From DASQYE01 sp035940775 (GTDB lineage Bacteria; Acidobacteriota; Blastocatellia; Pyrinomonadales; Pyrinomonadaceae): DNA of 64,000 bases. How positions within the stretch are numbered: position 1 is the first letter of the stretch; every line of letters starts with the position of its first letter. Location of the stretch: assembly GCA_035940775.1 (NCBI GenBank), contig DASZEN010000016.1:1-64000 (forward strand), given 5' to 3'. The position numbers and the translations under genes were made by a program. Shown one piece after another: positions 27,227 through 35,386 of this stretch. The notes beneath the pieces were generated by a model that was not told the origin of the DNA, did no database searches, and saw only the letters and a list, made by a program, of their open reading frames with translations.

Positions 27227-27442
27227 AAGATACAGTCCTCCTCCCATTCGTGCAGGTTGCTGCAAAGAACTTTTAAGGTGCGAATATCCCGGAAAGATTA
27301 CATCTTTGCGGAGAAGGGTTCAAGAGAAGTGCGTAAAAGAAGCGGAGGGGCCAATGGCGGCCGTAAATAAGGGGCGCGCAAGCGGACGCGCGGGGCCACC
27401 TCCTACCGAATCTTTCGGTCTTCTGCTTTAATAGAAGCGATT

Positions 27443-28609
27443 ATGGAAGCTACGGTCACGATCACACAGCGCGGGGCGGAGCGCGCGCGCGCCGGGCACC
27501 TCTGGATTTATCGCAGCGACGTGCGCGACGCGACCTCGGCGCGGGGCGGCATGATCGTCCGCGTATCGGACGAGCGCAGGCGCTTTGTCGGGCAGGCGCT
27601 CTACAGCGACCGCTCGGAAATCTCTCTGCGGCTGTTGACGCACGGCGACGAGCGTATAGATAAAGATTGGTGGCGCACACGCCTGCGCGCCGCCGCCACG
27701 CGTCGCGCTCCCTACAGGGCCGAGACGAACGCCTATCGCATGGTCTATTCGGAAGGCGATCTCCTGCCCTCGCTGATCGTGGACGTTTACGACCGTCTGA
27801 TGGTCTTGCAAACGCTCTCGCAGGGCATGGAAGCCATCAAGGGAATGCTGGTCGAATTATTGGTCGAAGAGTTCGCGCCGCGCGCCGTCGTCGAGCGCAA
27901 CGACGTGCGCGTTCGTGAGCTTGAGGGCCTGGAGCTGCGCACCGGATTATTATACGGAGATGCGCCCGACGAGTTGGAGATAGTGCAGGACGGCGTGCGT
28001 TTTCTGGTGTCGCCGCTCGGCGGTCAAAAGACCGGATCGTTCCTGGATCAGCGCGAGAATCGACAGGCCGCGCGCCGCGTCGCGCACGGTCGCGCGCTCG
28101 ACTGCTTTACCTTCAACGGCGCGTTTGCGCTTCAGCTTGCCCCCTCGTGCGAGAGCGTGCTGGGGCTGGACGTTTCGGCGGAGGCGGTTGCGGCCGCGCG
28201 TCGCAACGCCGAATTGAACGGCGCGCGACACGTAGAGTTTCGCGAGGCCAACGTCTTCGACGCCTTGCGCGAGCTGGAGGTCGAAGGCGCGAGCTTCGAT
28301 ACAATCGTGCTTGACCCGCCCGCCTTCGCCAAGAATCGCGCGAGCGTGGGCCGCGCCGGTCGCGGCTATAAAGAGATCAACCTGCGTGCCCTGAAACTGC
28401 TGAGCCGGGGCGGCGTGCTCGTCACCTGCACCTGTTCCTATCACATGTCCGAAGGGATGTTCGTTGAGGTGGTCGCCGACGCGGCGAGGGACGCGCGCCG
28501 CCGCGTGCAGCTTGTGGAGAAGAGGATGCAGGCGCGCGATCATCCGGTGCTCGTCGGCGTGCCCGAAACCTATTACCTGAAATGCCTGATCCTGCGGCTG
28601 CTCGATTAA
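27443..28609 (+). CDS. RlmI/RlmK-type class I SAM rRNA methyltransferase
   Basis: 388 residues. N-terminal PUA domain (about 1-75, GHLWIYRSDV), a middle domain, then a Rossmann methyltransferase with ALDCFTFNGAFAL for SAM binding and the catalytic LDPPAFAKN; TCTCSYHMSE provides the second Cys region. This is the 23S rRNA cytosine-C5 (m5C1962) methyltransferase family. The start ATG matches the PUA domain edge. It stands divergent from the selenoperoxiredoxin gene, 216 nt away, with no clear shared promoter. Confidence 0.88.
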   Translation: MEATVTITQRGAERARAGHLWIYRSDVRDATSARGGMIVRVSDERRRFVGQALYSDRSEISLRLLTHGDERIDKDWWRTRLRAAATRRAPYRAETNAYRMVYSEGDLLPSLIVDVYDRLMVLQTLSQGMEAIKGMLVELLVEEFAPRAVVERNDVRVRELEGLELRTGLLYGDAPDELEIVQDGVRFLVSPLGGQKTGSFLDQRENRQAARRVAHGRALDCFTFNGAFALQLAPSCESVLGLDVSAEAVAAARRNAELNGARHVEFREANVFDALRELEVEGASFDTIVLDPPAFAKNRASVGRAGRGYKEINLRALKLLSRGGVLVTCTCSYHMSEGMFVEVVADAARDARRRVQLVEKRMQARDHPVLVGVPETYYLKCLILRLLD

Positions 28610-28687
28610 AGGCGCTGGCCAAAGGGAAGAAGAGTTCGAGGGCGGGGCGGCAGCAGCAGCAATCACAGAAAGTGATGCAGGCAACGA

Positions 28688-29173
28688 TTAAAGAAAGCGG
28701 TGCATGACGAACGCATCCACGAGGCCCAGCCTTTGGTGTCGAAAGACGCGGGGCAGAGTGCCGACGATTGAGAAGCCGAGCTTTTTCCAGAGCGCCACCG
28801 CGCCCTCGTTCGTGCTGACCACCATATTGAACTGCATCGCCAGAAAGCCGCGCCCACGCGCCTCTTCCAGCGAGTGTTCGCACATCGCGCGGCCTACTCC
28901 GCGCCCGGCAGCGTCAGACCTCACCATGTAGCCTGCATTCGCCACGTGCGAGCCGAGCCCCGTCTGGTTGGGCCTCAGTATATAAGTCCCGACGATGCGC
29001 CCATCGACCGAGGCCACGAAGGTCTCGACCCCTTCCGACATCCATATCGAGCGCGCCTCTTCCCTGGTCGTCAATGGATCGTAAACGTAGGTGTCGCCGC
29101 GCTCGACGACCTCACGAAAGATTTGCCAGATGGAATCGAAGTCGGAGGCGCGCGCCGTTCTGATGCTAATCAT
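28688..29173 (-). CDS. GNAT family N-acetyltransferase
   Basis: 161 residues with the GNAT fold. IRTARASDFDSI is the N-terminal strand and helix, VGTYILRPNQ is beta4, and VRSDAAGRGVGRAMCEHSL carries the acetyl-CoA pyrophosphate loop (R/QxxGxG/A). GAVALWKKLGFSIVGTLP closes the fold. The substrate is unknown. It converges on the methyltransferase gene and lies 50 nt after the CtpA-type protease gene on the same strand, so the two may be cotranscribed. Confidence 0.88.
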   Translation of the reverse strand: MISIRTARASDFDSIWQIFREVVERGDTYVYDPLTTREEARSIWMSEGVETFVASVDGRIVGTYILRPNQTGLGSHVANAGYMVRSDAAGRGVGRAMCEHSLEEARGRGFLAMQFNMVVSTNEGAVALWKKLGFSIVGTLPRVFRHQRLGLVDAFVMHRFL

Positions 29174-29223
29174 GCGGAGTTGATCGGAATGTGCTTCAAG
29201 ACTACTAGAGCGGCGGCCGCCCT

Positions 29224-30936
29224 TCAGCTTTGCGAGCCGCCGTTGCGGATGCTCTCGGCCAGGCGCTTGGCGTCCGGGAAGGCTTCGAGCGCGCGCAGGG
29301 TTTGCGGGTCGCTCTCGATCAGGACGCGGCTTCCGGCGTCGCCGCCGAAGGCCGCTGTGATGATCTCGTCGCGCAGGCGCAAGCGGACGAAATCCAGCTC
29401 GCCCTCTATCTGGGCGGGCTGTATCCCCAATGTCGGATCGCGTTGGAGATAGTTGCGAAACGCTTCGATCAGTCGATCAGTGATCGGATAATCCGTGGCG
29501 CGCGCGGCGCGACCCGTCTCCATCTTCTCGACACGGTAAGCCTCAAAGCCCTCGATCTGTCCGGCGGCCAACTGTCTGTTGAAGAAGAAGGCGGCCTCGA
29601 TTATGCGCGCGCGCAAGGTGGTCGGCGTCGGCGGTTTGGCTTCGATGTCGGGCGTAATGCCGCCGCCGCCATAAAAGACGCGACCGGCGGCCGTCTTGAC
29701 GGCAGGCCCCGTGGGCTGATGCGGTGTCGGCGATGCCTGCGGCACGGCGGGTTGCTGCGCAGGCGGCTGAGCGGGTCTGATCGGTTGCTGCGGCTGCGTC
29801 GCATCGGCGTCGTGGCGCACGTAGTAATCGTAGAGCGAGCCGTTGGAATAGTCGCGTTGAATCGAGCGCCCGTAGGGCGTGTAGTACTTGGCCGTCGTCA
29901 AGGTCAGGCCCGTGCCGTAGGGCAGATTGAAGACGCGCTGCACGAGCGCCTTTCCGAAACTGGTCTCGCCGACGATCAGGCCGCGACCGTGATCCTGTAT
30001 CGCCCCGGCGACGATCTCGGAGGCGGAGGCCGAGTTGCGATTAATGAGCACGACCAGCGGGTAATCCTCCGTATCGTTTCCGTTGGAGCGATAGAGAATG
30101 GGCTGATTGTATTCGCGCCCGCGCACGGAGACGACGACCTGCCCGCGCGGCAAAAATTCGCTCGCGACATCAATCGCCTGATCGAGCAGCCCGCCGGGAT
30201 TGCCGCGCAGGTCGAGCACGATCTGTCGCATGCCCTGCGCGCGCAAGGTATTGACGGCCTCGTGCAGCTCGTCGCCCGTCGTATGTTGAAATCCGCCCGT
30301 CAACCCTATGTAGCCGATGCCCGGACGGATGATGAAGGAGTTGCGTATCGAGGGCAGCGGCACGGCATCTCGCACGATGTCGAAATAGAGCGGAGCCTGC
30401 ACGGCGGCGCGCTCGATCTTGAGCCGAACCGGCACGGCGCGCCCGCCGCGCACTTTGTTCGAGACCTGCTGGCTCGACCAGTTGCGCGCATCCTCGCCGT
30501 CCACTTCCAGTATGCGGTCGCCGTAGCGCAAGCCCGCGCGTGAGGCCGGTGTGTCGGGGACGACCGATTGAACGTAGACGCCGTCGCGGTGTTGCAGAAT
30601 CGTGACGCCGATGCCGTAGAAGCGCGAGTCCTGGTCTTCCTTGAGTTTCGTATATTCGCTCTGCGAGAAGAACATCGAGTGCGGGTCTAAGGTCGAGAGC
30701 ATCCCCTGTATGGCGGCCTGCGTCGCCTTCTCGTAATCTATCTCGCCCGCGTAGTTGTCCGTGATCGCCGTGACCGCTTCGCTGTAATCGCCCTCTATAT
30801 TATCGGCCGTGGTGGCGGCGGGCGTGGCGGTGAACGGGACGTTGCGGCGGCGCGTCGTCGCTCCGCCTATCGTCCCGCCGACGATGGTGGCCGCGATAAT
30901 GATTAAGACTGCAACGATGCCGAACTTCCTGCTCAT
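29224..30936 (-). CDS. S41 family C-terminal processing protease (CtpA-like)
   Basis: 570 residues. An N-terminal hydrophobic signal/anchor (about 6-25) is followed by a PDZ domain (about 95-185, RFYGIGV and GDRILEVDG). The S41 catalytic core has LDLRGNPGG and the Ser in NRNSASASE, with Lys about 25 residues later in GETSFGKALVQ, forming the Ser/Lys dyad. A Pro/Gln-rich insert lies near 390-420. Such proteases trim envelope proteins in the periplasm. AGGAG precedes the ATG. The adjacent divergent GT2 gene is 239 nt away. Confidence 0.92.
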   Translation of the reverse strand: MSRKFGIVAVLIIIAATIVGGTIGGATTRRRNVPFTATPAATTADNIEGDYSEAVTAITDNYAGEIDYEKATQAAIQGMLSTLDPHSMFFSQSEYTKLKEDQDSRFYGIGVTILQHRDGVYVQSVVPDTPASRAGLRYGDRILEVDGEDARNWSSQQVSNKVRGGRAVPVRLKIERAAVQAPLYFDIVRDAVPLPSIRNSFIIRPGIGYIGLTGGFQHTTGDELHEAVNTLRAQGMRQIVLDLRGNPGGLLDQAIDVASEFLPRGQVVVSVRGREYNQPILYRSNGNDTEDYPLVVLINRNSASASEIVAGAIQDHGRGLIVGETSFGKALVQRVFNLPYGTGLTLTTAKYYTPYGRSIQRDYSNGSLYDYYVRHDADATQPQQPIRPAQPPAQQPAVPQASPTPHQPTGPAVKTAAGRVFYGGGGITPDIEAKPPTPTTLRARIIEAAFFFNRQLAAGQIEGFEAYRVEKMETGRAARATDYPITDRLIEAFRNYLQRDPTLGIQPAQIEGELDFVRLRLRDEIITAAFGGDAGSRVLIESDPQTLRALEAFPDAKRLAESIRNGGSQS

Positions 30937-31175
30937 GCTCCTGCTCCGAAAAACGGCTGCCTCTCACCCTGTCGGCGAAGCGCCCTCGCGAGCCTTCAGC
31001 GACCCTCTTAAATATAGCACACGGAATCGCCCGCCGCCGAAAGCCCGAAGCGGGCGTGCCGCTTGTGTTATATTCGGAGACGACCGCAAGGTTTCCGGTA
31101 TCGCGTTTTATCTCTGCGTCGAAAGAGGGCCTGAAACGTCGGGGCACGGCGACCCCGTCAGGATAACGACAGAGA

Positions 31176-32042
31176 ATGCCTCCATCAATCTCCATTATTG
31201 TTCCGGCCTATAACGAAGCCGTGCGATTGGGTAAATCGCTCGGCACGATTCTCGAATATCTGAACGCCGAACGCGACGAGAGCGAGTTGATCGTCGTCGA
31301 TGACGGTTCGAGCGACGATACGTTGCGGGTTGCCGAAGAGAGCCTCAGGGACGCGGGCCGCGTCCGTGCGCGGGTGATACCCATCCGGCCCAATCGCGGC
31401 AAGGGATACGCCGTGCGGACGGGGCTGCTGGCGGCGAGCGCGCCCGTCGCGCTCTTCACGGACGCAGACCTTTCGACCCCGATCACGGAGACCCCGAAGC
31501 TGGTCAGCCCAATCGAGCGCGGCGTGTACGATCTGACCTTCGGCTCGCGCGCGCTCGACCGCAGCCTGATCGGCGTTCATCAGCCGTGGCGACGCGAGCA
31601 GGGCGGACGCGTCATCAACCTGATCGTGAGGCTGGCGACCGGGTTGCCGTTCTGGGATACGCAATGCGGATTCAAAGCCTTTCGCATGGCGGTCTGCCAG
31701 CCTCTGGCCGAGGTCGCCACCATCGAGCGCTTCGGCTTCGATGTCGAATATCTATCGGTGGCGCACCTTGCGGGCTTGCGCCTCAGAGAGATACCCGTGC
31801 GCTGGGATCATAACGAGGGCAGCAAGCTGAGCGTCTGGCGCGACACTCCGCGACTGCTCGCGGAAGTCCGCACGATCCGCCGACAGGCGCGGCGCGGCCT
31901 CTACGATCAGGCGATTGCCGCCGTCCGCGCCCGACAGGAGAAAGAGCGCGCTCGCCCCTTAGATATGGAAGCGAGAGATTCCGAACCCTCCGCTTTAGAG
32001 GATTCGGCGGAGGTGGTTAGCGCCGCGCCGGAAATCCAATAA
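31176..32042 (+). CDS. glycosyltransferase family 2, dolichyl-phosphate-sugar synthase-like
   Basis: 288 residues. GT-A fold: ISIIVPAYNEA at the N-terminus, VVDDGSSDDT for nucleotide binding, and TDADLSTP as the DxD metal motif. QCGFKAFR and the acceptor-side FDVEYL segment are typical of dolichyl/polyprenyl-phosphate mannose or glucose synthases. No membrane helix is seen, so it would work at the membrane surface. The last 50 residues are a polar tail. It is followed by pdxJ 75 nt later; the functional link is unclear. Confidence 0.88.
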   Translation: MPPSISIIVPAYNEAVRLGKSLGTILEYLNAERDESELIVVDDGSSDDTLRVAEESLRDAGRVRARVIPIRPNRGKGYAVRTGLLAASAPVALFTDADLSTPITETPKLVSPIERGVYDLTFGSRALDRSLIGVHQPWRREQGGRVINLIVRLATGLPFWDTQCGFKAFRMAVCQPLAEVATIERFGFDVEYLSVAHLAGLRLREIPVRWDHNEGSKLSVWRDTPRLLAEVRTIRRQARRGLYDQAIAAVRARQEKERARPLDMEARDSEPSALEDSAEVVSAAPEIQ

Positions 32043-32117
32043 AACGGGAGACTGCGGGCCGAAAGGCGCGCGCGCGCGATTGACGCAGCCGCAAAAGAGC
32101 CTCTAAGATTTGCAGCC

Positions 32118-32876
32118 ATGACAGCCAGACTCAACGTCAACATAGATCACGTCGCGACCGTAAGGCAGGCGCGCCGCGCGCCCGAGCCGAGCGTCATTGC
32201 GGCGGCCGTCGCATGCGAGCAGGCCGGGGCCGACGGCATCACGGTACACTTGCGCGGAGACCGTCGCCACATACAGGATAATGACCTGCACGCGCTGCGA
32301 CAGACGCTCCTGACCTATCTCAACGTCGAGATGGCGGCGACCGAAGAGATGTTGAAGATCGCGCTCGGCGTGATGCCGGACGCAGTCACGCTGGTGGCCG
32401 AGAAGGCGAACGAGATTACGACCGAGGGCGGCCTCGACGTGCGGGCCAATCTCTCGATGGCGCGCGCCGCCGTCAGCCGCCTGCGCGAAGCGGGCATCAC
32501 CACGAGCCTGTTCATAGACCCGGATCCGCAGCAGATAGAGACCGCGCGAGAGATCGGCGCGCAGCAGGTGGAGCTATGCACCGCCACCTATGCGGAAGCG
32601 ACGCTCCCCCCGCTTCCGGCTCATACCGAAGGCGCAATGCACGCCGCGCAGGAGCTGCGACGATTACGCGAAGCCGCAACCCTCGCCTCGCAATACGGAT
32701 TGCGCGTCGCCGCCGGGCATGGGCTCACCTACTGCAACATCCGCCCCGTGGCCGCCATCAACGAGATAACAGAGTTCAATATCGGCCACAACATAGTCTC
32801 ACGCGCCATCTTCGTAGGTCTCTACGGAGCCGTACGCGAGATGCGCGAAGCGATCAGGAGCAAAGAGGAGAACTGA
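32118..32876 (+). CDS. pdxJ: pyridoxine 5'-phosphate synthase PdxJ
   Basis: 252 residues, the usual length. Signatures are LNVNIDHVATVRQAR at the start, GADGITVHLRGDRRHI, and AAGHGLTYCNI with the closing EFNIGHNIVSRAIF. PdxJ condenses 1-deoxyxylulose 5-phosphate with 3-amino-2-oxopropyl phosphate to give PNP, the vitamin B6 precursor. It shows the DXP-dependent B6 route in this organism. No pdxA is present in the window. The ATG has no strong ribosome-binding site. Confidence 0.96.
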   Translation: MTARLNVNIDHVATVRQARRAPEPSVIAAAVACEQAGADGITVHLRGDRRHIQDNDLHALRQTLLTYLNVEMAATEEMLKIALGVMPDAVTLVAEKANEITTEGGLDVRANLSMARAAVSRLREAGITTSLFIDPDPQQIETAREIGAQQVELCTATYAEATLPPLPAHTEGAMHAAQELRRLREAATLASQYGLRVAAGHGLTYCNIRPVAAINEITEFNIGHNIVSRAIFVGLYGAVREMREAIRSKEEN

Positions 32877-32897
32877 GGAACGAAGGAAGTAACGATA

Positions 32898-32962
32898 GGG
32901 ATGAAGGCGGCAGCGATGAACAAGAAAAGCATTCAAGGAAGTTGAAGCATTCCCTTCATCCC
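32898..32962. repeat. GGGATGA-type inverted repeat between pdxJ and ruvB
   Basis: GGGATGAAGG (32898-32907) pairs with CCTTCATCCC (32953-32962) over a 45-nt loop, in the convergent gap after pdxJ. The arms share the GGGATGA heptamer with the larger hairpin in the atpD-atpC gap, suggesting one intergenic repeat type. Confidence 0.5.
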
Positions 32963-33156
32963 TCATTCCTTAAGTCTAATGTGCCGAGAGCGACCTCGGC
33001 TGGTTCGGCTCCCGATCCGTTCCAGCCTTTGGTCGCTCCCGGTCTTTTTCGGTCAGTCCCAATTGTTCCCGACCGAAACCTGTAAAATGAATTGAGGGCG
33101 CTTAAAGCGAGCGTCAATGGCTAAGCTTTAAGGCTTGGCATCCCCGACATCCGCTT

Positions 33157-34218
33157 TTAGCTTGCCAGCGCGTCGGTCTCTTTCCGACGCAGCGCAACGC
33201 CCATGTGTTTGTAGGCGGCGCGCGTGGCGACGCGACCGCGCGGCGTCCGGTTCAGAAAACCTATCTGTATCAGATAGGGCTCGATAATCTCTTCTATGGA
33301 CTCGCGCTCCTCGTTGATCGAGGCGGAGATCGTGCCGACGCCGACGGGGCCGCCGTCGAACTTCTCTATAATCACGTTCAAGAGCTTGCGGTCGACCTCG
33401 TCGAGGCCGAAACGATCGACCTCCATCTCGTCAAGGGCGCGCTTGGCGAGCGCCTGCGTTATACGCCCGTCGCTTAAGACTTCCGCATAATCGCGGACGC
33501 GTCGCAACAGCCTGTTTGCGATGCGCGGTGTGCCGCGTGCGCGGCGCGCTATCTCGCTCGCCCCGCTGGCTTCGATCTCCACATTCAGAATCTCCGCCGA
33601 GCGGTGAATGATAACCTCCAAGTCCTGCTGCGAGTAAAAGTCCAGGTGCTGAACGATGCCGAAGCGCCCGCGCAAAGGGGCTGTCAGCATTCCGGCGCGC
33701 GTGGTCGCGCCGACCAGAGTGAACTTCGGCAGCTCCAGCTTGATGGAGCGCGCGGCCGTGCCCTGGCCGATCATGATGTCCAACTGGTAGTCCTCCATCG
33801 CCGGATAGAGAACCTCCTCTATCTGCGGGCGAAGGCGATGGATTTCGTCTATGAAGAGGACTTCGCCCTCCTGCAAGTTGGTCAGAAGAGCGGCCAGATC
33901 GCCGCCGCGCTCTATGGCCGGAGCGCTGACGCTCTTCAATTCGGCTCCCATTTCGGCGGCGACGATATTGGCGAGCGTCGTTTTGCCGAGCCCCGGCGGC
34001 CCGCAGAAAAGCACGTGATCGAGCGCTTCGCGGCGAGCCAGAGCAGCCTTCAAAAAGATTTTGAGATTGCTCGTGATCTTCGTCTGCCCGATATACTCTG
34101 CCAGGCGGCGCGGGCGCAAACCGGGCTCGGCCTGCACATCCTCGGGCGTCGCTTCGCCAGCGACGGGGCGCGGCGCATCCTCAGTATTTATGTTCGCTTC
34201 GACGGCTGTTTGTGACAT
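33157..34218 (-). CDS. ruvB: Holliday junction branch migration ATPase RuvB
   Basis: 353 residues. AAA+ helicase subunit: LRPRRLAEYIGQ, Walker A GPPGLGKTT, Walker B DEIHRL, sensor GATTRAGMLT, and the winged-helix C-terminus (GFLNRTPRGRVAT). The first 30 residues are a non-conserved acidic extension. I choose ATG 34218 (GAGGGG 8 nt upstream) over the TTG one codon earlier. It drives branch migration with RuvA; neither ruvA nor ruvC is in the window. A promoter with an operator-like inverted repeat lies just upstream. Confidence 0.96.
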   Translation of the reverse strand: MSQTAVEANINTEDAPRPVAGEATPEDVQAEPGLRPRRLAEYIGQTKITSNLKIFLKAALARREALDHVLFCGPPGLGKTTLANIVAAEMGAELKSVSAPAIERGGDLAALLTNLQEGEVLFIDEIHRLRPQIEEVLYPAMEDYQLDIMIGQGTAARSIKLELPKFTLVGATTRAGMLTAPLRGRFGIVQHLDFYSQQDLEVIIHRSAEILNVEIEASGASEIARRARGTPRIANRLLRRVRDYAEVLSDGRITQALAKRALDEMEVDRFGLDEVDRKLLNVIIEKFDGGPVGVGTISASINEERESIEEIIEPYLIQIGFLNRTPRGRVATRAAYKHMGVALRRKETDALAS

Positions 34219-34268
34219 CAAATAAACCCCTCTGATGGTCGAAAACTCGTTCGCTTCGAGAGACCTGC

Positions 34269-34297
34269 ATTATACCGCTGTTGGGCTGTTGTTTCAA
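34269..34297 (-). promoter_or_regulatory. ruvB promoter
   Basis: On the minus strand: TTGAAA (34297-34292), 17-nt spacer, TATAAT (34274-34269), about 50 nt before the ruvB start. Both boxes are near-consensus. The -35 lies within the inverted repeat 34286-34311. Confidence 0.65.
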
Positions 34298-34311
34298 GCG
34301 TGAAACAACAG
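34286..34311. promoter_or_regulatory. perfect 11-bp inverted repeat over the ruvB -35, operator candidate
   Basis: CTGTTGTTTCA (34286-34296), AGCG spacer, TGAAACAACAG (34301-34311). The repeat covers the ruvB -35 box and the region just upstream of it, the classic place for a repressor. As ruvB is often DNA-damage regulated, an SOS (LexA-type) operator is a reasonable guess, not shown. Confidence 0.55.
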
Positions 34312-34337
34312 ATTTTGGGTTTCCGGACGCGAAAAGA

Positions 34338-34367
34338 TTGACTCGCGGGATGAAATAAAAAGATAAT
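34338..34367 (+). promoter_or_regulatory. promoter for the small Cys-rich exported protein
   Basis: TTGACT (34338-34343), 18-nt spacer, GATAAT (34362-34367), reading toward the gene at 34505 and leaving a leader of about 130 nt. Confidence 0.5.
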
Positions 34368-34504
34368 GCGCTCGTTCCGAAGTGATCCCCGAAGGATGCC
34401 GCCTGAAGAAAGCCGCTCCGATCACCTCGCATGTGACAGAAGAGACCGCCGCGACGGTCTATCCCCAAAAAAACACCTGACTAGGAATTTAAGGAGAACC
34501 CAGA

Positions 34505-34768
34505 ATGAAACCCTTGCGACGACCCCTGCTGCTCATCGTACTGGTACTAATATTGTTCGTCTGCGGGATGGCCCTCGCCGCCTCGCGCACGATCAGAAGC
34601 AGCGCCGCCGCCCCGGTCGCCGGGTGCGCCGAAGACTGTAAGGAGAAACTGGACAAGATGCTGGAAAAGTGCGAGCAGATTCCGGAGGCCAGACGCGGGG
34701 TCTGCCGCGAGGCGGCAAACGCTCATTACGACAAGTGCACGGAGAAATGCGCCGACCGCGCGCGTTAG
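34505..34768 (+). CDS. small exported cysteine-rich protein, 87 aa
   Basis: A signal peptide (MKPLRRPLLLIVLVLILFV..., cleavage near 25) followed by a mature part of about 60 mostly helical residues. Six Cys in all: one in the signal peptide, then the pattern C-x3-C, C, C, C-x3-C. This suggests a helical hairpin held by disulfides or a metal-binding periplasmic protein (inference). AAGGAG lies 8 nt before the ATG, and a promoter is seen at 34338. No family recognised. It stands between ruvB and atpC and converges on the latter. Confidence 0.7.
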   Translation: MKPLRRPLLLIVLVLILFVCGMALAASRTIRSSAAAPVAGCAEDCKEKLDKMLEKCEQIPEARRGVCREAANAHYDKCTEKCADRAR

Positions 34769-34836
34769 GAATCAAGGGTGGTGCGAGCGAGCGAAGGCTC
34801 TCTTTGCAAGGCTCGGGCTTACATGCGGAGGATGGC

Positions 34837-35259
34837 TCAGTGATTGAGCGGCGTCGCTCCCGTGGCGAGCTGTAGCCGCACCATAGAGCGTTCGAGCCGC
34901 GCCCGCGCCTTCTCGAAATCTTCCTCCGTGCCGCTCCATGCGCTCAAGGTTTTCTCCGCATGCTCGCGCGCCAGACGCGCCCGCGCCGCATCTATCTCTT
35001 CGGGCCGTTCGGCGATCTCGGCGAGCACCGAGACGCGGTCTCCATTGACTTCGACAAACCCGCCCGAGACGTGCAGTCTGTGCGCGTTGCCTCCCTGGCT
35101 GTAGGAGAGCACGCCCGTCTGTAGCTGCGAGATGAGCGGGACGTGGCCCGGAAGGATACCCAACTCGCCATTCAAGCCGGGAACGTAAACGGCGTCCACC
35201 ATCTCCGACAGCAGCCGTCGCTCCGGCGTCACCACCTCAAGCTGAATCTTTTCTGCCAC
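34837..35259 (-). CDS. atpC: F1F0 ATP synthase epsilon subunit
   Basis: 140 residues. The N-terminal beta-sandwich shows KIQLEVVTPER and GELGILPGHVPL, and SGGFVEVNGDRVSVLAE. The C-terminal two-helix domain (about 88-135) is the regulatory part. The start is GTG at 35259. It follows atpD after a 127-nt gap filled by a large hairpin. The pair is detached from atpA and the other subunits, none of which are in the window. Confidence 0.94.
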   Translation of the reverse strand: MAEKIQLEVVTPERRLLSEMVDAVYVPGLNGELGILPGHVPLISQLQTGVLSYSQGGNAHRLHVSGGFVEVNGDRVSVLAEIAERPEEIDAARARLAREHAEKTLSAWSGTEEDFEKARARLERSMVRLQLATGATPLNH

Positions 35260-35269
35260 GATAAATCAA

Positions 35270-35368
35270 GGGATAAGGGATGAGGGATGAGGGATGAAAA
35301 GCGTTGAGTGAAAGCGTCAATTGACAGCTCCCTCTGGTCTTCATCCCTCATCCCTTATCCCTCATCCC
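35270..35368. repeat. 28-bp hairpin of GGGATGA heptamers between atpD and atpC
   Basis: The left arm (35270-35297) is four GGGATRA heptamers; the right arm (35341-35368) is the complementary series. All but two positions pair by Watson-Crick rules; in the minus-strand transcript these are one G-U and one A-C. The 43-nt loop includes the palindrome GTCAATTGAC. It would strongly affect readthrough or mRNA decay between the two genes. Confidence 0.75.
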
Positions 35369-35386
35369 TTCGTTCCTCTCTTTCCT

